From Lapidilactobacillus dextrinicus DSM 20335 (GTDB taxonomy: Bacteria; Bacillota; Bacilli; Lactobacillales; Lactobacillaceae), in assembly GCF_001436095.1 (NCBI RefSeq), contig NZ_AYYK01000017.1, forward strand, positions 1 to 64,000: 64,000 nucleotides of DNA. Reading direction: 5' to 3'. The notes under the pieces are model-generated. The model was not told the origin of the DNA. It saw only the letters and a program-made list of their open reading frames with translations, and searched no databases. Of this stretch, positions 25,903 through 35,305 are shown piece by piece (position 1 is the stretch's first letter; every line of letters starts with the position of its first letter). The position numbers and the translations under genes are program-made.

Positions 25903-28115
25903 TTAATCGACTCCTCATAAAGCTTTTGTGCGACGGCTTGGTTCACTTTAATCGTTTGATCAGAACCAGTAAGTTCAAGTTTGGTATCAGCCGTCACTTT
26001 GCCTAATAAATGTGCCTGTGTTCTTGCCAATAATTCAAAATCAGCTTGATGCTCAGGTCTAACCGTCACGACAAACAAGGATGGTGATTCGGCAAAATAC
26101 CAACTAGCAGCAAAATCAGCTTGCACTTGACAACCAAATGGTGTTTTAAATGCCATTTCTGCTAGTGTGACCGCTACGCCACCTTCAGCGACATCATGAG
26201 CGCTATTAATCAATTGGTCTTCAATGCCCTTCAGAACAAGTTGCTGATGCTGTTTTTCAATATTCAAATCAAGAGATTTCAGTTGACCACTAATTTTCCC
26301 CGTGACTAATTTCTGTAGTTCACTGCCGTTAAAATCAGGGCGAACCGTCCCAATCAGATAAATCAAATCATCAGCATTCTTAAAATTGATGGTGGTGGCG
26401 TGGTCAATATTTTCTAACAACCCAACCATGCCGATAATTGGGGTTGGATAAATAGCTTGTCCATCAGTTTCGTTATAAAGCGAAACGTTACCCGAAATGA
26501 TCGGCGTGTTCAACTTTTGTGCCATTTCATTAATACCCGCACATGATTGCGCCAACTCATAATAAATCTCAGGATCATCAGGATCGCCAAAATTCAGACA
26601 GTCGGTAATCCCAATTGGTGTTGCCCCAGTTGCCACGATATTTCGGGCCGCCTCAGCAACTGCCAACTGGCCACCAACCTGAGGATTTAAATAAACGTAA
26701 CGACCATTCACATCCGTCGTCATTGCTAAGACTTTTCTTGTGTTCTTAATTCGAACTAAAGCTGCATCGCCGCCAGGTTTAATCACGGTATCCGTTCGAA
26801 CGCTACAATCATAATGTTTGAAAATTTCAGCTTTAGAGGCAATCGTACTTTGAGCCAACAAATCTTTAAAGGTTGCCGTAACATCAGTTAGTTCAGGGAC
26901 AAATTCAGGATCAGCTTCAGCAGTTAAACGCGCTGGAACTTGTTGCTTCTGGTTTTGCTTAGGTGGTGTAATTAAATACTGAACATCGATATTAGCCACT
27001 TCAACGCCATCAAAGTCTAGCCGATAACGACCATCAGCTGTTACCTCGCCAATATCAACGGCCGCTAGATCAGCATCTGTAAATAATTGCGCCACTTCAG
27101 CGACGTGGTCAGCCTGTACCACCATTAACATTCGTTCCTGTGATTCTGACAACATCAGTTCATAAGGGGTTAAATTAGTTTCTCGTTGCGGTACTTGATT
27201 GAGATTCAAGTGAATCCCATTACCAGCTTTACCTGCCATTTCCGCAGAAGATGATACTAACCCAGCGGCGCCCATATCTTGAACGCCAACAATAGCAGCT
27301 CCAAAAATATGAATCGCCTTAATAGTCGTGTCCATTAATAACTTTTCTAAGAATGGATCACCCACTTGAACCGCTGAACGATTCTGATCAGTGCTGCTGT
27401 CAAAATCACTAGAAGCAAAAGTCGCGCCATGAATACCATCACGACCAGTTTTGGCACCGACATATAAAATTCGATTACCAATTCCTTCTGCTTTTCCCAC
27501 GTGTAAGTCGGCTTGATTGAGCAGTCCAACGGCCATGGCATTAACAATGGGATTCTGCTGGTAGGTAGCGTCAAACATGACATCGCCGCCCACAGTGGGA
27601 ATGCCTAATGAATTACCATAATCAGCAATGCCAGATACGATACCGTTTAACAAATGCTTTGTGGTGTTATGATGCAATTCACCAAAGCGTAAACTATCTA
27701 AAATCGCAATTGGTTGGGCCCCCATTGAGAAAATGTCGCGAATGATCCCCCCAACCCCAGTAGCCGCTCCTTGATAAGGTTCCACAGCTGAGGGATGATT
27801 ATGCGATTCAGCTTTAAAAACTACAGCTTGATTGTCGCCAATGTCTAGAACCCCAGCACCTTCACCGGGGCCTTGAACAACGCGCTCATTTTGCGACCAA
27901 AACTTTCGTAAGACTGGTTTAGACTTCTTATACGAACAATGTTCCGACCACATTGCTGCAAACAAACCTGTTTCGGTATAGTTGGGTAGGCGATTTAAGT
28001 GCTGGCAGATCATTTCGTATTCGTCTTGAGATAATGACCATTGCAGATAAACTTGGCTAGCGCGTACTTCTTCTGGTGTTGGCTCATTACGCATTGCTTC
28101 AGGAATTATTGTCAC
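25884..28115 (-). CDS. purL: Phosphoribosylformylglycinamidine synthase, large subunit
   Basis: A protein of about 743 residues that converts FGAR to FGAM with ammonia delivered by PurQ, assisted by PurS. Visible motifs are RLPNYTETGLFAAMWSEHCSYKKSKPVLRKF, GPGEGAGVLDIGD, and VFKAESHNHPSAVEPYQGAATGVGG. The start is uncertain: GTG 28115 has GAGGG eight bases upstream, while GTG 28130 overlaps that site and ATG 28094 would give a shorter form. The three PurS, PurQ and PurL genes are adjacent, as expected for the split complex of Gram-positives. Confidence 0.95.
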   Translation of the reverse strand: MTIIPEAMRNEPTPEEVRASQVYLQWSLSQDEYEMICQHLNRLPNYTETGLFAAMWSEHCSYKKSKPVLRKFWSQNERVVQGPGEGAGVLDIGDNQAVVFKAESHNHPSAVEPYQGAATGVGGIIRDIFSMGAQPIAILDSLRFGELHHNTTKHLLNGIVSGIADYGNSLGIPTVGGDVMFDATYQQNPIVNAMAVGLLNQADLHVGKAEGIGNRILYVGAKTGRDGIHGATFASSDFDSSTDQNRSAVQVGDPFLEKLLMDTTIKAIHIFGAAIVGVQDMGAAGLVSSSAEMAGKAGNGIHLNLNQVPQRETNLTPYELMLSESQERMLMVVQADHVAEVAQLFTDADLAAVDIGEVTADGRYRLDFDGVEVANIDVQYLITPPKQNQKQQVPARLTAEADPEFVPELTDVTATFKDLLAQSTIASKAEIFKHYDCSVRTDTVIKPGGDAALVRIKNTRKVLAMTTDVNGRYVYLNPQVGGQLAVAEAARNIVATGATPIGITDCLNFGDPDDPEIYYELAQSCAGINEMAQKLNTPIISGNVSLYNETDGQAIYPTPIIGMVGLLENIDHATTINFKNADDLIYLIGTVRPDFNGSELQKLVTGKISGQLKSLDLNIEKQHQQLVLKGIEDQLINSAHDVAEGGVAVTLAEMAFKTPFGCQVQADFAASWYFAESPSLFVVTVRPEHQADFELLARTQAHLLGKVTADTKLELTGSDQTIKVNQAVAQKLYEESIKCQLNQ

Positions 28116-28142
28116 AACTTCAACCCTCACTTATTTGTCTGA

Positions 28143-28790
28143 TTAGTTTAAGATACTGCGGAAAAAATCTTGACCATCAATATTGCCAATAATTGCTTCA
28201 ACGGCCCGTTCTGGATGAGGCATCATCCCTAAAACATTGCCCTTTTCGTTCACGATACCGGCAATTTGCTCAGCGGAACCATTGACGTTCGTTTGATAAC
28301 GAAAAATCACTTGGTGGTTAGCTTCTAATTGGGCAATGGTGGCTTCGTCAGCATAATAACGCCCTTCGCCATGAGCTACTGGTAACGTAATCGTGGCTTG
28401 TTGGTATTGATTAGTAAATTGCGACTGTTGATTAATAACAGTAATTGGCACTTCAGCACAGATAAAGCCAGGTGTTTCATTCATCATTAATTGGCCTGGC
28501 AACAACCCAGCTTCGGTCAAAATTTGGAAGCCATTGCAAACACCGACAATCAATTTACCAGCGGCAGCAGCAGTAGTGACTGCTGTCATAATTGGTGAAA
28601 AACGTGCGATTGCCCCACAACGCAAGTAATCACCAAAGGAAAAACCGCCCGGTAGAAAAATAGCATCGTAACCGGCTAAACTGGTTGCTTTATGGGAAAC
28701 GATTTGGGCCTCAACACCGAATAATTGCAAAGCATTCAGCATGTCTAAATCACAGTTAGAACCCGGAAATTGAATCACCGCCGCTTTCAT
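28143..28790 (-). CDS. purQ: Phosphoribosylformylglycinamidine synthase, glutaminase subunit
   Basis: A 215-residue class I glutamine amidotransferase. The catalytic Cys lies in [17 protein letters not shown] and the His/Glu pair in [10 protein letters not shown]. It feeds ammonia to PurL. Its ATG shares one base with the purS TAA stop (TAATG), so the two are probably translated together. Confidence 0.96.
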   Translation of the reverse strand: MKAAVIQFPGSNCDLDMLNALQLFGVEAQIVSHKATSLAGYDAIFLPGGFSFGDYLRCGAIARFSPIMTAVTTAAAAGKLIVGVCNGFQILTEAGLLPGQLMMNETPGFICAEVPITVINQQSQFTNQYQQATITLPVAHGEGRYYADEATIAQLEANHQVIFRYQTNVNGSAEQIAGIVNEKGNVLGMMPHPERAVEAIIGNIDGQDFFRSILN

Positions 28791-29050
28791 TACAACACCT
28801 CAATTTCATCAATGGCATATTGATAAGTTTCGGTATTGGGATTGATCAGTAACTCTTCAGCCATTTTAACTAAATTGGCTGTGGCTTCAGTTAAATTAGT
28901 GGCGACTAGTTTAATCTCGAAATATTTACCTTGAGTTACTGATTCAACACCTTGGAAATTTAATTGGTGCAAACTGGTTTTGATCACATCACCTTGGGGA
29001 TCAAAAACTGAAGGTTTATATGAAACGTAGACTTTCCCTAAATACATCAT
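28790..29050 (-). CDS. purS: Phosphoribosylformylglycinamidine synthase, PurS subunit
   Basis: An 86-residue small subunit that bridges PurL and PurQ. The sequence [39 protein letters not shown] is characteristic. TAGGAG lies before the double ATG at 29050. Confidence 0.95.
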   Translation of the reverse strand: MMYLGKVYVSYKPSVFDPQGDVIKTSLHQLNFQGVESVTQGKYFEIKLVATNLTEATANLVKMAEELLINPNTETYQYAIDEIEVL

Positions 29051-29779
29051 CTAATCTCCTAATATTTGTTGTAATCGTTCTAAAACAATGGCATAACCAT
29101 CAACTAAGTTACCCGTCTCTTGACGAAAAACATCCTTATCTAAGGAATGACCAGTCTGTTGATCAACTAACCGCATATTATCTGGTGATAATTCATCGCC
29201 TAAAATTATTGCACCTGATGCTGTCCAGCCGAATTCAAACTTGATGTCAATTAAGTCAATCTTCATTTGTGCAAATAACTGTTGTAGTTGCTGATTGATT
29301 TGGAACGCTTGTGCTTTAACTTGTGCAATTTGTTCGGCATCAAGAATATGTAATGCTTGGATCTGTAAGTCGTTCATCATTGGGTCATCTAAAGCGTCCG
29401 ACTTATCATAAAATTCTAAAACAGTTGGTTCTAACTTCAACATCGGTGTCACATGATATTTCGTCACAAAGTGTCCTGAAGCATAGTTGCGAACAACAAC
29501 TTCCAATGGAATCATCGTTAATTTCTTTGTTAAAATATCCGTGTCATTTTTAACGGCGATGAAATGATTGATAATACCTCGATCTTGTAAATACTTGAAA
29601 AGGCGCCAACTGATTTGATTCGTGTAATGACCTTTGTTGGTAATTTGAACTTTGCGTTTGCCGTTAAGGGCTGTGGCTTGATCCTTGCTATGAACCCAAA
29701 CAATTTCGGGATCATTAGTTTGATAAATCGTTTTGGCCTTGCCATCTGCTAAAATCATTTCTTTTTCAATTGATGTCAT
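29051..29779 (-). CDS. purC: Phosphoribosylaminoimidazole-succinocarboxamide synthase
   Basis: A 242-residue SAICAR synthetase that adds aspartate to CAIR. Motifs are LADGKAKTIYQT, VVVRNYASGHFV, LIDIKFEFGW and ILGDELSPDNMRL. The ATG at 29779 overlaps the end of purK by 14 bp, with GGGAGG about ten bases upstream. Confidence 0.96.
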   Translation of the reverse strand: MTSIEKEMILADGKAKTIYQTNDPEIVWVHSKDQATALNGKRKVQITNKGHYTNQISWRLFKYLQDRGIINHFIAVKNDTDILTKKLTMIPLEVVVRNYASGHFVTKYHVTPMLKLEPTVLEFYDKSDALDDPMMNDLQIQALHILDAEQIAQVKAQAFQINQQLQQLFAQMKIDLIDIKFEFGWTASGAIILGDELSPDNMRLVDQQTGHSLDKDVFRQETGNLVDGYAIVLERLQQILGD

Positions 29780-30902
29780 GATGCACTTCCTCCCACATTT
29801 GTAAGTTTTGGCAATTTTTTTGTCCTAGGACGGTTATATGGCCTAACTTGCGCTTAGGTTTAACTTGATCTTTCTGGTAATCATGAAAATGCCATTCAGG
29901 ATGAGCAACCAAATCATGGCGCGCTTGAATCATTTGACTGCCTAACAAATTAATCATCCGCACCTCTGGATCAATCAAAGTGATCGGTGCAATTGGCAAC
30001 CCCATAATGCTGCGAATATGGCCTTCGAATTGAGAAACGTTACACCCTTCAATTGAATAATGACCGGAATTATGCGGACGTGGTGCCAACTCATTCACAA
30101 CTAGTTTTGACCCGACTAAGAAAAGTTCAATCCCGAGAACGCCTCGTAAATCAAGCGCACGAGCAATTTTTTCAGCATATTGCTGGGCTTGTTTCTGAAG
30201 CTGAGGTGCCAAATTTTGATTCACAGTGGTTATTTTTAAAATATGATCTTGATGTTGATTTTGAGCAACTGGCCAAGTCACAATCTGATCACGACCATCA
30301 CGCGTCACCATAATGCTTAACTCTTGATCAAATAATAGCCGCTTTTCTAAGATTAAATCTAAACCAGCAAACGCATGCTGATGCGCAAGAATTTCGTCAA
30401 TATCTGCAGAAGTATTAATATCCCACTGACCATGGCCATCGTAGCCGCCGGCGACTGTTTTTAAAATTACCGGCAAACCAATTTCTTGAACTAGCTGAGG
30501 TAAATCCTGCAAATTGGAGACAGCGCGAAATTCAGTAACTGGAATACCGGTTTCTTTAAGGAAAGTCTTTTCTAACAAACGATTAGCAGTGATCCGTAAA
30601 ATCTCAGTTCCTTGTGGTATGGCCACTTTGGTTTGAATGGATTCTAAACCAGCTAAGTCAACATTTTCAAACTCGTAAGTCACAACATCGCATTTTTGAG
30701 CTAATTGTGCTAAAGCAACGTGATCAGCATATTCCGCAACAATTTGGTCATCTGCAACTTGCCCCGCTGGTGCATTAGGCTGGGGATCAAGAATGATCAC
30801 GTTATAACCTAGTGGCTTAGCAGCCTCAGACATCATTCGGCCTAACTGACCGCCGCCAATGATGCCAATTGTTGCCGGTGGTGTAATCGTGTCAACTTTC
30901 AT
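29766..30902 (-). CDS. purK: 5-(Carboxyamino)imidazole ribonucleotide synthase
   Basis: A 378-residue ATP-grasp enzyme that makes N5-CAIR from AIR, bicarbonate and ATP. It shows TIGIIGGGQLGRMMSEAAKPLGY at the N terminus, ILKTVAGGYDGHGQW in the ATP-grasp part and VNELAPRPHNSGHYSIEGC. The ATG at 30902 is chosen because AGAGG lies eight bases upstream; it overlaps purE by 11 bp. Confidence 0.96.
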   Translation of the reverse strand: MKVDTITPPATIGIIGGGQLGRMMSEAAKPLGYNVIILDPQPNAPAGQVADDQIVAEYADHVALAQLAQKCDVVTYEFENVDLAGLESIQTKVAIPQGTEILRITANRLLEKTFLKETGIPVTEFRAVSNLQDLPQLVQEIGLPVILKTVAGGYDGHGQWDINTSADIDEILAHQHAFAGLDLILEKRLLFDQELSIMVTRDGRDQIVTWPVAQNQHQDHILKITTVNQNLAPQLQKQAQQYAEKIARALDLRGVLGIELFLVGSKLVVNELAPRPHNSGHYSIEGCNVSQFEGHIRSIMGLPIAPITLIDPEVRMINLLGSQMIQARHDLVAHPEWHFHDYQKDQVKPKRKLGHITVLGQKNCQNLQMWEEVHHDIN

Positions 30903-31386
30903 GGTGTAACGCCTCTTCACTGGCCAAAACATCAGCCGCCATCTTTTGCCGGGCGCTTATGAGTTGTTTTTGAATCTCAGGATCGGCCATGCCTAATAAT
31001 TGAGCCGCCAAGTAACCAGCATTACGAGCCCCAGCTTCACCGATAGCCATGGTCGCAACAGGAACACCAGCTGGCATTTGTACGATACTTAATAGTGAAT
31101 CAACGCCATTTAAAGTCTGGCTTTGAACAGGAACCCCAATCACAGGTACGACAGTATTGGCCGCCAACATGCCTGGCAAGTGTGCTGCCCCACCGGCACC
31201 AGCAATAATCAATTGGACACCGTTGGCCAAGGCCAGTTCCGCAAATTCCGTCAATCGAGCCGGTGTGCGGTGAGCCGAAATAATTTTTGTCTCATACTTG
31301 ATTTTCAAGTCAGTTAAAACTTCGGCCGTTTTTTGTAGCGTTTGCCAATCAGAAATGGAACCCATGACGATCTGAACGTTTTCCAT
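30892..31386 (-). CDS. purE: 5-(Carboxyamino)imidazole ribonucleotide mutase
   Basis: A 164-residue mutase that converts N5-CAIR to CAIR. The sequence VQIVMGSISDWQTLQKTAEVL, the ISAHRTP motif with the catalytic His, and GAGGAAHLPGMLA are clear. AAAAGGAG precedes the ATG at 31386. It is the first gene of the operon; a 298 bp gap upstream holds the promoter. Confidence 0.96.
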   Translation of the reverse strand: MENVQIVMGSISDWQTLQKTAEVLTDLKIKYETKIISAHRTPARLTEFAELALANGVQLIIAGAGGAAHLPGMLAANTVVPVIGVPVQSQTLNGVDSLLSIVQMPAGVPVATMAIGEAGARNAGYLAAQLLGMADPEIQKQLISARQKMAADVLASEEALHHES

Positions 31387-31445
31387 ATCAGTCTCCTTTT
31401 TAGTTCGTGTTTTTTATATTTTGTAATCATATTAAAGCACATATA

Positions 31446-31473
31446 AATATAAAAATCTATATTTTATTAACAA
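31446..31473 (-). promoter_or_regulatory. Candidate promoter of the purine operon
   Basis: On the minus strand TTGTTA (31468-31473) and TATATT (31446-31451) are 16 bp apart in very A+T-rich DNA; the assignment is tentative because other A+T hexamers occur nearby. Confidence 0.4.
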
Positions 31474-31492
31474 TTATTTTACATCCAGTTTT

Positions 31493-31505
31493 ATTGTTCG
31501 TCTTT
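31493..31505 (-). promoter_or_regulatory. Candidate PurBox
   Basis: On the minus strand AAAGACGAACAAT matches 11 of 13 positions of the PurR-binding PurBox consensus AWWWCCGAACWWT. It lies about 20 bp upstream of the candidate -35. Weaker CGAAC-containing sequences occur at 31403-31407 and 31542-31546. No purine riboswitch was recognised. Confidence 0.4.
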
Positions 31506-31626
31506 TGCTAATGATTTTTACTTTTTTAAACCTTTAGACATGTTCGTAGATTCAAAAAGGTGATTTGTTTAATCCTCAGAATAAAAGCTGGCTGATAGGA
31601 CATATTTCAAGCCAATATTGCCACAA

Positions 31627-31663
31627 AAAAAGTGCCGCTAAAGTAAAAACTTTAGCAGCACTT
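31627..31663 (-). terminator. Terminator of cbpB
   Basis: AAGTGC-CGCTAAAGT pairs with ACTTTAGC-AGCACTT across one mismatch, followed by a T-run on the minus strand. Confidence 0.85.
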
Positions 31664-31684
31664 AATCTCTTTAATCTCTAGTGG

Positions 31685-32161
31685 TTATTCTTTTGATGCT
31701 TTCTTAGTGACATCATATTTATTCTCAATATTATGGGCCACAAAGTTAAAGGCCTTCATCATTTCCCGACGTGTCAAAATACCACAGAATACATTGTCGG
31801 CATCCACAACTGGCACAAAGGGATTGTCTACTAATAGATGTAACACTTCATCCATATTCGCATCGTCTTTAACGGTATCGAATTCTGTTTGCATCACATC
31901 TTTAACTATCAAGCTTTGTAATGGTTGCTGACTAATATCATCAAGTTCAATCATCTTGTTAGTAATCATTGGTATCGTCAATAGACCTAATAAATGAGAT
32001 TGACCATCCAATACGGGGATTTTTGAGTAACGCACTTTGGTTAACAGTAGAAATGCATGTGTCAACGGATTATCTTCCTGAACAGACGCAACTTTATCTC
32101 CAGGAATTAAAAAACCATTTTCTTTTTCCGCTAACATATCTTGAATCGATTTGGCAATCAT
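31685..32161 (-). CDS. cbpB: Cyclic-di-AMP-binding CBS protein CbpB
   Basis: A 158-residue protein made of two CBS domains (about residues 18-75 and 88-145) with GFLIPGDKVASVQEDNPLTHAF at the start. It matches the CbpB/DarB family, which binds c-di-AMP and, in related species, controls Rel or pyruvate carboxylase; that role is family knowledge. It is a single gene with its own terminator, divergent from the aquaglyceroporin gene. Confidence 0.85.
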   Translation of the reverse strand: MIAKSIQDMLAEKENGFLIPGDKVASVQEDNPLTHAFLLLTKVRYSKIPVLDGQSHLLGLLTIPMITNKMIELDDISQQPLQSLIVKDVMQTEFDTVKDDANMDEVLHLLVDNPFVPVVDADNVFCGILTRREMMKAFNFVAHNIENKYDVTKKASKE

Positions 32162-32208
32162 TAAGAATTGATCCTTTCCATTTTCAGCAATATTTAAACA
32201 AAACTTAA

Positions 32209-32236
32209 TTGTATTCCTGGCTAATACCTGTATAAT
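32209..32236 (+). promoter_or_regulatory. Promoter of the aquaglyceroporin gene
   Basis: TTGTAT (32209-32214) and TATAAT (32231-32236) are 16 bp apart, about 33 bp before the start codon. Confidence 0.65.
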
Positions 32237-32269
32237 TTTTACTTGTATACTATTCTTTGGAGGAAAGAA

Positions 32270-33013
32270 ATGACATATCCATTAGCAATACGTTTAGCAG
32301 CAGAATTTATTGGAACGGCTATCATGGTCCTACTGGGCAATGGTTCCGTAGCCAACGTTGATTTGAAAGGCACTAAGGGCGAACATGGTGGTTGGATTTT
32401 AATCTCACTAGGTTATGGTGCCGGGGTCATGATTCCCGCTTTGATTTTTGGTGGTATTTCGGGTAACCACATCAATCCAGCTTTTACTTTAGGACTAGCT
32501 TTCTCTGGTCTCTTCCCTTGGCATGAAGTACTGCCTTATATTACCGTCCAATTGTTAGGTGCCTTTGTCGGTCAAGCAATTGTCGTCTTGGCTTATAAGC
32601 CTTATTATAACATGACCACAAATCCCGATAGCATTCTTGGTACCTTCTCAACCATTGATAATGCCCACAGTCGCTTCAATGGTTTCATCAACGAATTCGT
32701 TGGTACTTACATTCTCGTCTTTGCTGCTTTAGGTATCACTAAGGCACCGTTTTTCAATAACAACTTAGGTACAGCCCATTTAGCTTTAGGCTTCTTAGTG
32801 ATGACCTTGGTAGCATCATTAGGCGGTCCAACTGGTCCAGCCTTGAATCCAGCTCGTGATTTATCACCACGTATTTTACATGCCTTATTACCCTTAAAAA
32901 ACAAGAGTGATTCGCATTGGCATTACGCTTGGGTACCAGTTGTTGCTCCAATTCTTGCTGGTATTTTAGCTGTCTTCACTTATAAAAACGTCTTTTTAAT
33001 CTGGCATCCTTAA
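32270..33013 (+). CDS. MIP-family aquaglyceroporin (glycerol facilitator-like)
   Basis: A 247-residue channel with six predicted transmembrane helices and the two half-membrane NPA motifs: GNHINPAFTLGL (near residue 70) and ALNPARDLSPRI (near residue 200). Asp after the second NPAR is typical of glycerol-conducting members rather than water-only channels. Related lactobacillar proteins move glycerol or lactic acid (LarD); which one applies here cannot be told. The ATG at 32270 follows TTTGGAGGAAAG. Confidence 0.88.
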   Translation: MTYPLAIRLAAEFIGTAIMVLLGNGSVANVDLKGTKGEHGGWILISLGYGAGVMIPALIFGGISGNHINPAFTLGLAFSGLFPWHEVLPYITVQLLGAFVGQAIVVLAYKPYYNMTTNPDSILGTFSTIDNAHSRFNGFINEFVGTYILVFAALGITKAPFFNNNLGTAHLALGFLVMTLVASLGGPTGPALNPARDLSPRILHALLPLKNKSDSHWHYAWVPVVAPILAGILAVFTYKNVFLIWHP

Positions 33014-33046
33014 GATAGCACACTGATTAAAATTAACAATAATGCT

Positions 33047-33078
33047 AAAGGCCGAGAAAATTTTTCTCGGCCTTTTTT
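33047..33078. terminator. Bidirectional terminator
   Basis: AAAGGCCGAGAAA (33047-33059) pairs with TTTCTCGGCCTTT (33063-33075), with A- and T-runs, between convergent genes. Confidence 0.9.
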
Positions 33079-33604
33079 AATGTTCTTTTTGTTGAAACGT
33101 TAATTTTAAACCGGGTACAGGTTGCAAATTACGTTGATAATATTGGACTTGGATCTGACCGTCTGCTACTTCCACAATAGCATAAGTACCTTTCAATGAA
33201 ACAAACCGACCACGTGGCTGACTAATTGAACCTGGATTTAAAAATAGTCGTCCTTGATCCATCACACAAGCTAATTGATGCGTATGACCATAAAATACTA
33301 AGTTAGCCGCTTGTTCTTGTGCGAGTAATGATAACTGTTCTAAACCAAAATTCACGCCATAACGATGACCATGAACAACTAGAATTTTCTGGTCGGCAAT
33401 TGTTGTCGTTTCTTGAAGCGGAAAGTTTTGGTCAAAATCCATATTACCTTGCACGATTATGAAATGTGATCGTAATGGATCCGTCCAGCTTAATTCAGAA
33501 TCACCACAATGAATCAGTGCGTCAACTTGCCCTTCATAATGTTCAACTAACGTTTGTAAAATCTGATCATCGCCATGACTATCACTGACAATCAATAATT
33601 TCAT
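33077..33604 (-). CDS. YfcE/MJ0936-type metallophosphoesterase
   Basis: A 175-residue calcineurin-like phosphodiesterase. It shows the metal motifs SDSHGDD (residues 7-13), HCGDSE, QGNMD, VHGHRYG and YGHTHQL. The ATG at 33604 overlaps the stop of rdgB by four bases (ATGA) and is preceded by AGGAGC. The family includes broad phosphodiesterases; the natural substrate is unknown. It is the last gene of the murI-rdgB unit. Confidence 0.9.
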   Translation of the reverse strand: MKLLIVSDSHGDDQILQTLVEHYEGQVDALIHCGDSELSWTDPLRSHFIIVQGNMDFDQNFPLQETTTIADQKILVVHGHRYGVNFGLEQLSLLAQEQAANLVFYGHTHQLACVMDQGRLFLNPGSISQPRGRFVSLKGTYAIVEVADGQIQVQYYQRNLQPVPGLKLTFQQKEH

Positions 33605-34224
33605 TTGACTTGCTCCTGTTCTTGCCACCATTGTTGCCAAACTGGTAATAAGTTCTTAATAGCTGCACCACGATGACTATATTGATTTTTCTCTGCAGCC
33701 GTCATTTCAGCGAAAGTTTTATCTAACTCAGCTAAGTAAAACAATGGATCATAACCAAAGCCATCATCGCCTCGAGGAACTGTCAAAATTTGGCCAGGAA
33801 CATTGCCTTCAACAACCAAATCAGCAGCAGGACGATCGGGCCAAGCCATAACCAATGTTGTGTGAAAGTTAGCCGTACGTTCTTCAGGGGCTACACCCCC
33901 AAGATTGGCCAATAAACGCGCATTATTAGCAGCATCGTTATGCGCCTCTCCCGCGTAACGTGCCGAATAAATTCCCGGTTGTCCATGCAAATAATCAACC
34001 TGTAAACCTGAATCGTCTGCCAAAACTGGTGTTTTTAAAATCTGAGCAAAGTGATCAGCCTTTAGACGCGCATTTTCTTCAAAAGTTCGTCCGGTTTCAT
34101 TAACCTGAGCCAAATGATCAAAATCGTTTAATGTTTTGACTTGCCAACCAGCAGGTTCAAAGACCGCCCGAAATTCTCGAGCTTTGCCATTATTCTGCGT
34201 TGCAATCACTAAAACTTTCTCCAT
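33601..34224 (-). CDS. rdgB: XTP/dITP diphosphatase (RdgB/HAM1 family)
   Basis: A 207-residue pyrophosphatase that removes inosine- and xanthosine-type triphosphates from the nucleotide pool. The start VLVIATQNNGKAREF, the motif VLADDSGLQVDYLHGQPGIYSARYAG and the C-terminal DGFGYDPLF and YSHRGAAI motifs are typical. It lies two bases after murI and overlaps the phosphoesterase gene. Confidence 0.95.
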   Translation of the reverse strand: MEKVLVIATQNNGKAREFRAVFEPAGWQVKTLNDFDHLAQVNETGRTFEENARLKADHFAQILKTPVLADDSGLQVDYLHGQPGIYSARYAGEAHNDAANNARLLANLGGVAPEERTANFHTTLVMAWPDRPAADLVVEGNVPGQILTVPRGDDGFGYDPLFYLAELDKTFAEMTAAEKNQYSHRGAAIKNLLPVWQQWWQEQEQVK

Positions 34225-34226
34225 GA

Positions 34227-35045
34227 TTAATCAGTAATCTCCTTTTCTAAATGAACTTGTTGCGCTTTAAGATCATTAAGTCCTAACCACTGTGAACCAA
34301 TTAAATCAAACATTTCTGGTGCGGCTGTTGTGTAAAATTCAGCAGTTGCTAAACGGTCGGTATTTAAATTAGCCAATTTGAAATAATCAAGCAATACAGA
34401 AACTTCCGAAACTGTTTCCGCACCTGAATCAATCAGCCGCACATCGTCTCCTAAATATTCCTGAATCAAAGGTCGTAATAAAGGATAGTGAGTACAACCA
34501 AGAATCAGTGTATCAATGGCCGTTTGTTTAAATGGTGCCAAAGTTTCTGCAACGACTTTACGTGCTAATGGTGTATCAAACTCGTTACTTTCCACTAATG
34601 GAACAAACTTAGGCGCTGCTAAACTGGTCACCTTTAACTGAGCATTACGGTCATGGAGGGCTTTAACATAAGCTTGAGACTTATACGTCCCCTCTGTTGA
34701 AATAATACCAATCTGATTATTCTGAGTCGCCTTAATAGCAGCCCGTGTTCCTGGTAAAATAACGCCGACCACCGGAATATCTAACTTAGGTTTAATCATC
34801 TCTAACGCTGCAGCCGTTGCTGTATTACAAGCAATGACTAACATTTTAATGTCTTTTTTTAATAAGAACTGCACCATTTGCCAAGTAAACTCCTGTACTT
34901 GACTAGCTGGCCGCGGCCCATAAGGTAGACGTGCTTGGTCACCGATAAAAACAATATCTTCATGTGGTAATTGACGCAGTGCTTCTTTAACTACCGTTAA
35001 ACCGCCAACCCCTGAATCTAAAAAACCTATTGGCTGATTTGCCAT
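34227..35045 (-). CDS. murI: Glutamate racemase
   Basis: A 272-residue racemase supplying D-glutamate for peptidoglycan. It shows IGFLDSGVGGLTVVKE, the first catalytic Cys in VIACNTATAAALE (near residue 74) and the second in LILGCTHYPLL (near residue 185). GAGG lies before the ATG at 35045. It leads the murI-rdgB-phosphoesterase unit. Confidence 0.95.
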   Translation of the reverse strand: MANQPIGFLDSGVGGLTVVKEALRQLPHEDIVFIGDQARLPYGPRPASQVQEFTWQMVQFLLKKDIKMLVIACNTATAAALEMIKPKLDIPVVGVILPGTRAAIKATQNNQIGIISTEGTYKSQAYVKALHDRNAQLKVTSLAAPKFVPLVESNEFDTPLARKVVAETLAPFKQTAIDTLILGCTHYPLLRPLIQEYLGDDVRLIDSGAETVSEVSVLLDYFKLANLNTDRLATAEFYTTAAPEMFDLIGSQWLGLNDLKAQQVHLEKEITD

Positions 35046-35230
35046 ATTTCTAAGCCTCGCGAATTTGAATTAGTCTATATTGTCTCTTTTTTTGTTGTTT
35101 TTTTCAAGTGATGGCATGAATGGTATCGTTAATTTGTTTTAGATTCAATTGGAATAATTTGGTTGTAAATTTCAGAAAGTAACAATAATTTCTCTGAAAC
35201 TTACATTTATTTTCCTGCAAATTTATGATA

Positions 35231-35299
35231 ACCTAGTTAGAAACCCTTTTTTAAGGTGGGATAAGGAGCCTAGGGGCTACCTAAATTTGAAAGGAAGAT
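35231..35299 (+). ncRNA. Structured leader of pnuC, possible riboswitch
   Basis: Downstream of a -10-like TATGAT (35224-35229), AGGT (35254-35257) can pair with ACCT at 35231-35234 or with ACCT at 35279-35282, and AGCC (35267-35270) pairs with GGCT (35275-35278). CCTTT (35245-35249) can also pair with AAAGG (35290-35294), part of the ribosome binding site. Exclusive folds that can hide the ribosome binding site suggest ligand-controlled translation. The NAD+-II (pnuC) riboswitch class is the obvious candidate, but I could not match its consensus. Confidence 0.4.
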
Positions 35300-35305
35300 T
35301 GAATC

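Noticed and set aside
31387-31626. Purine riboswitch upstream of purE
   Set aside because: The conserved core and three-helix layout of purine riboswitches were not seen; only PurBox-like motifs are present.
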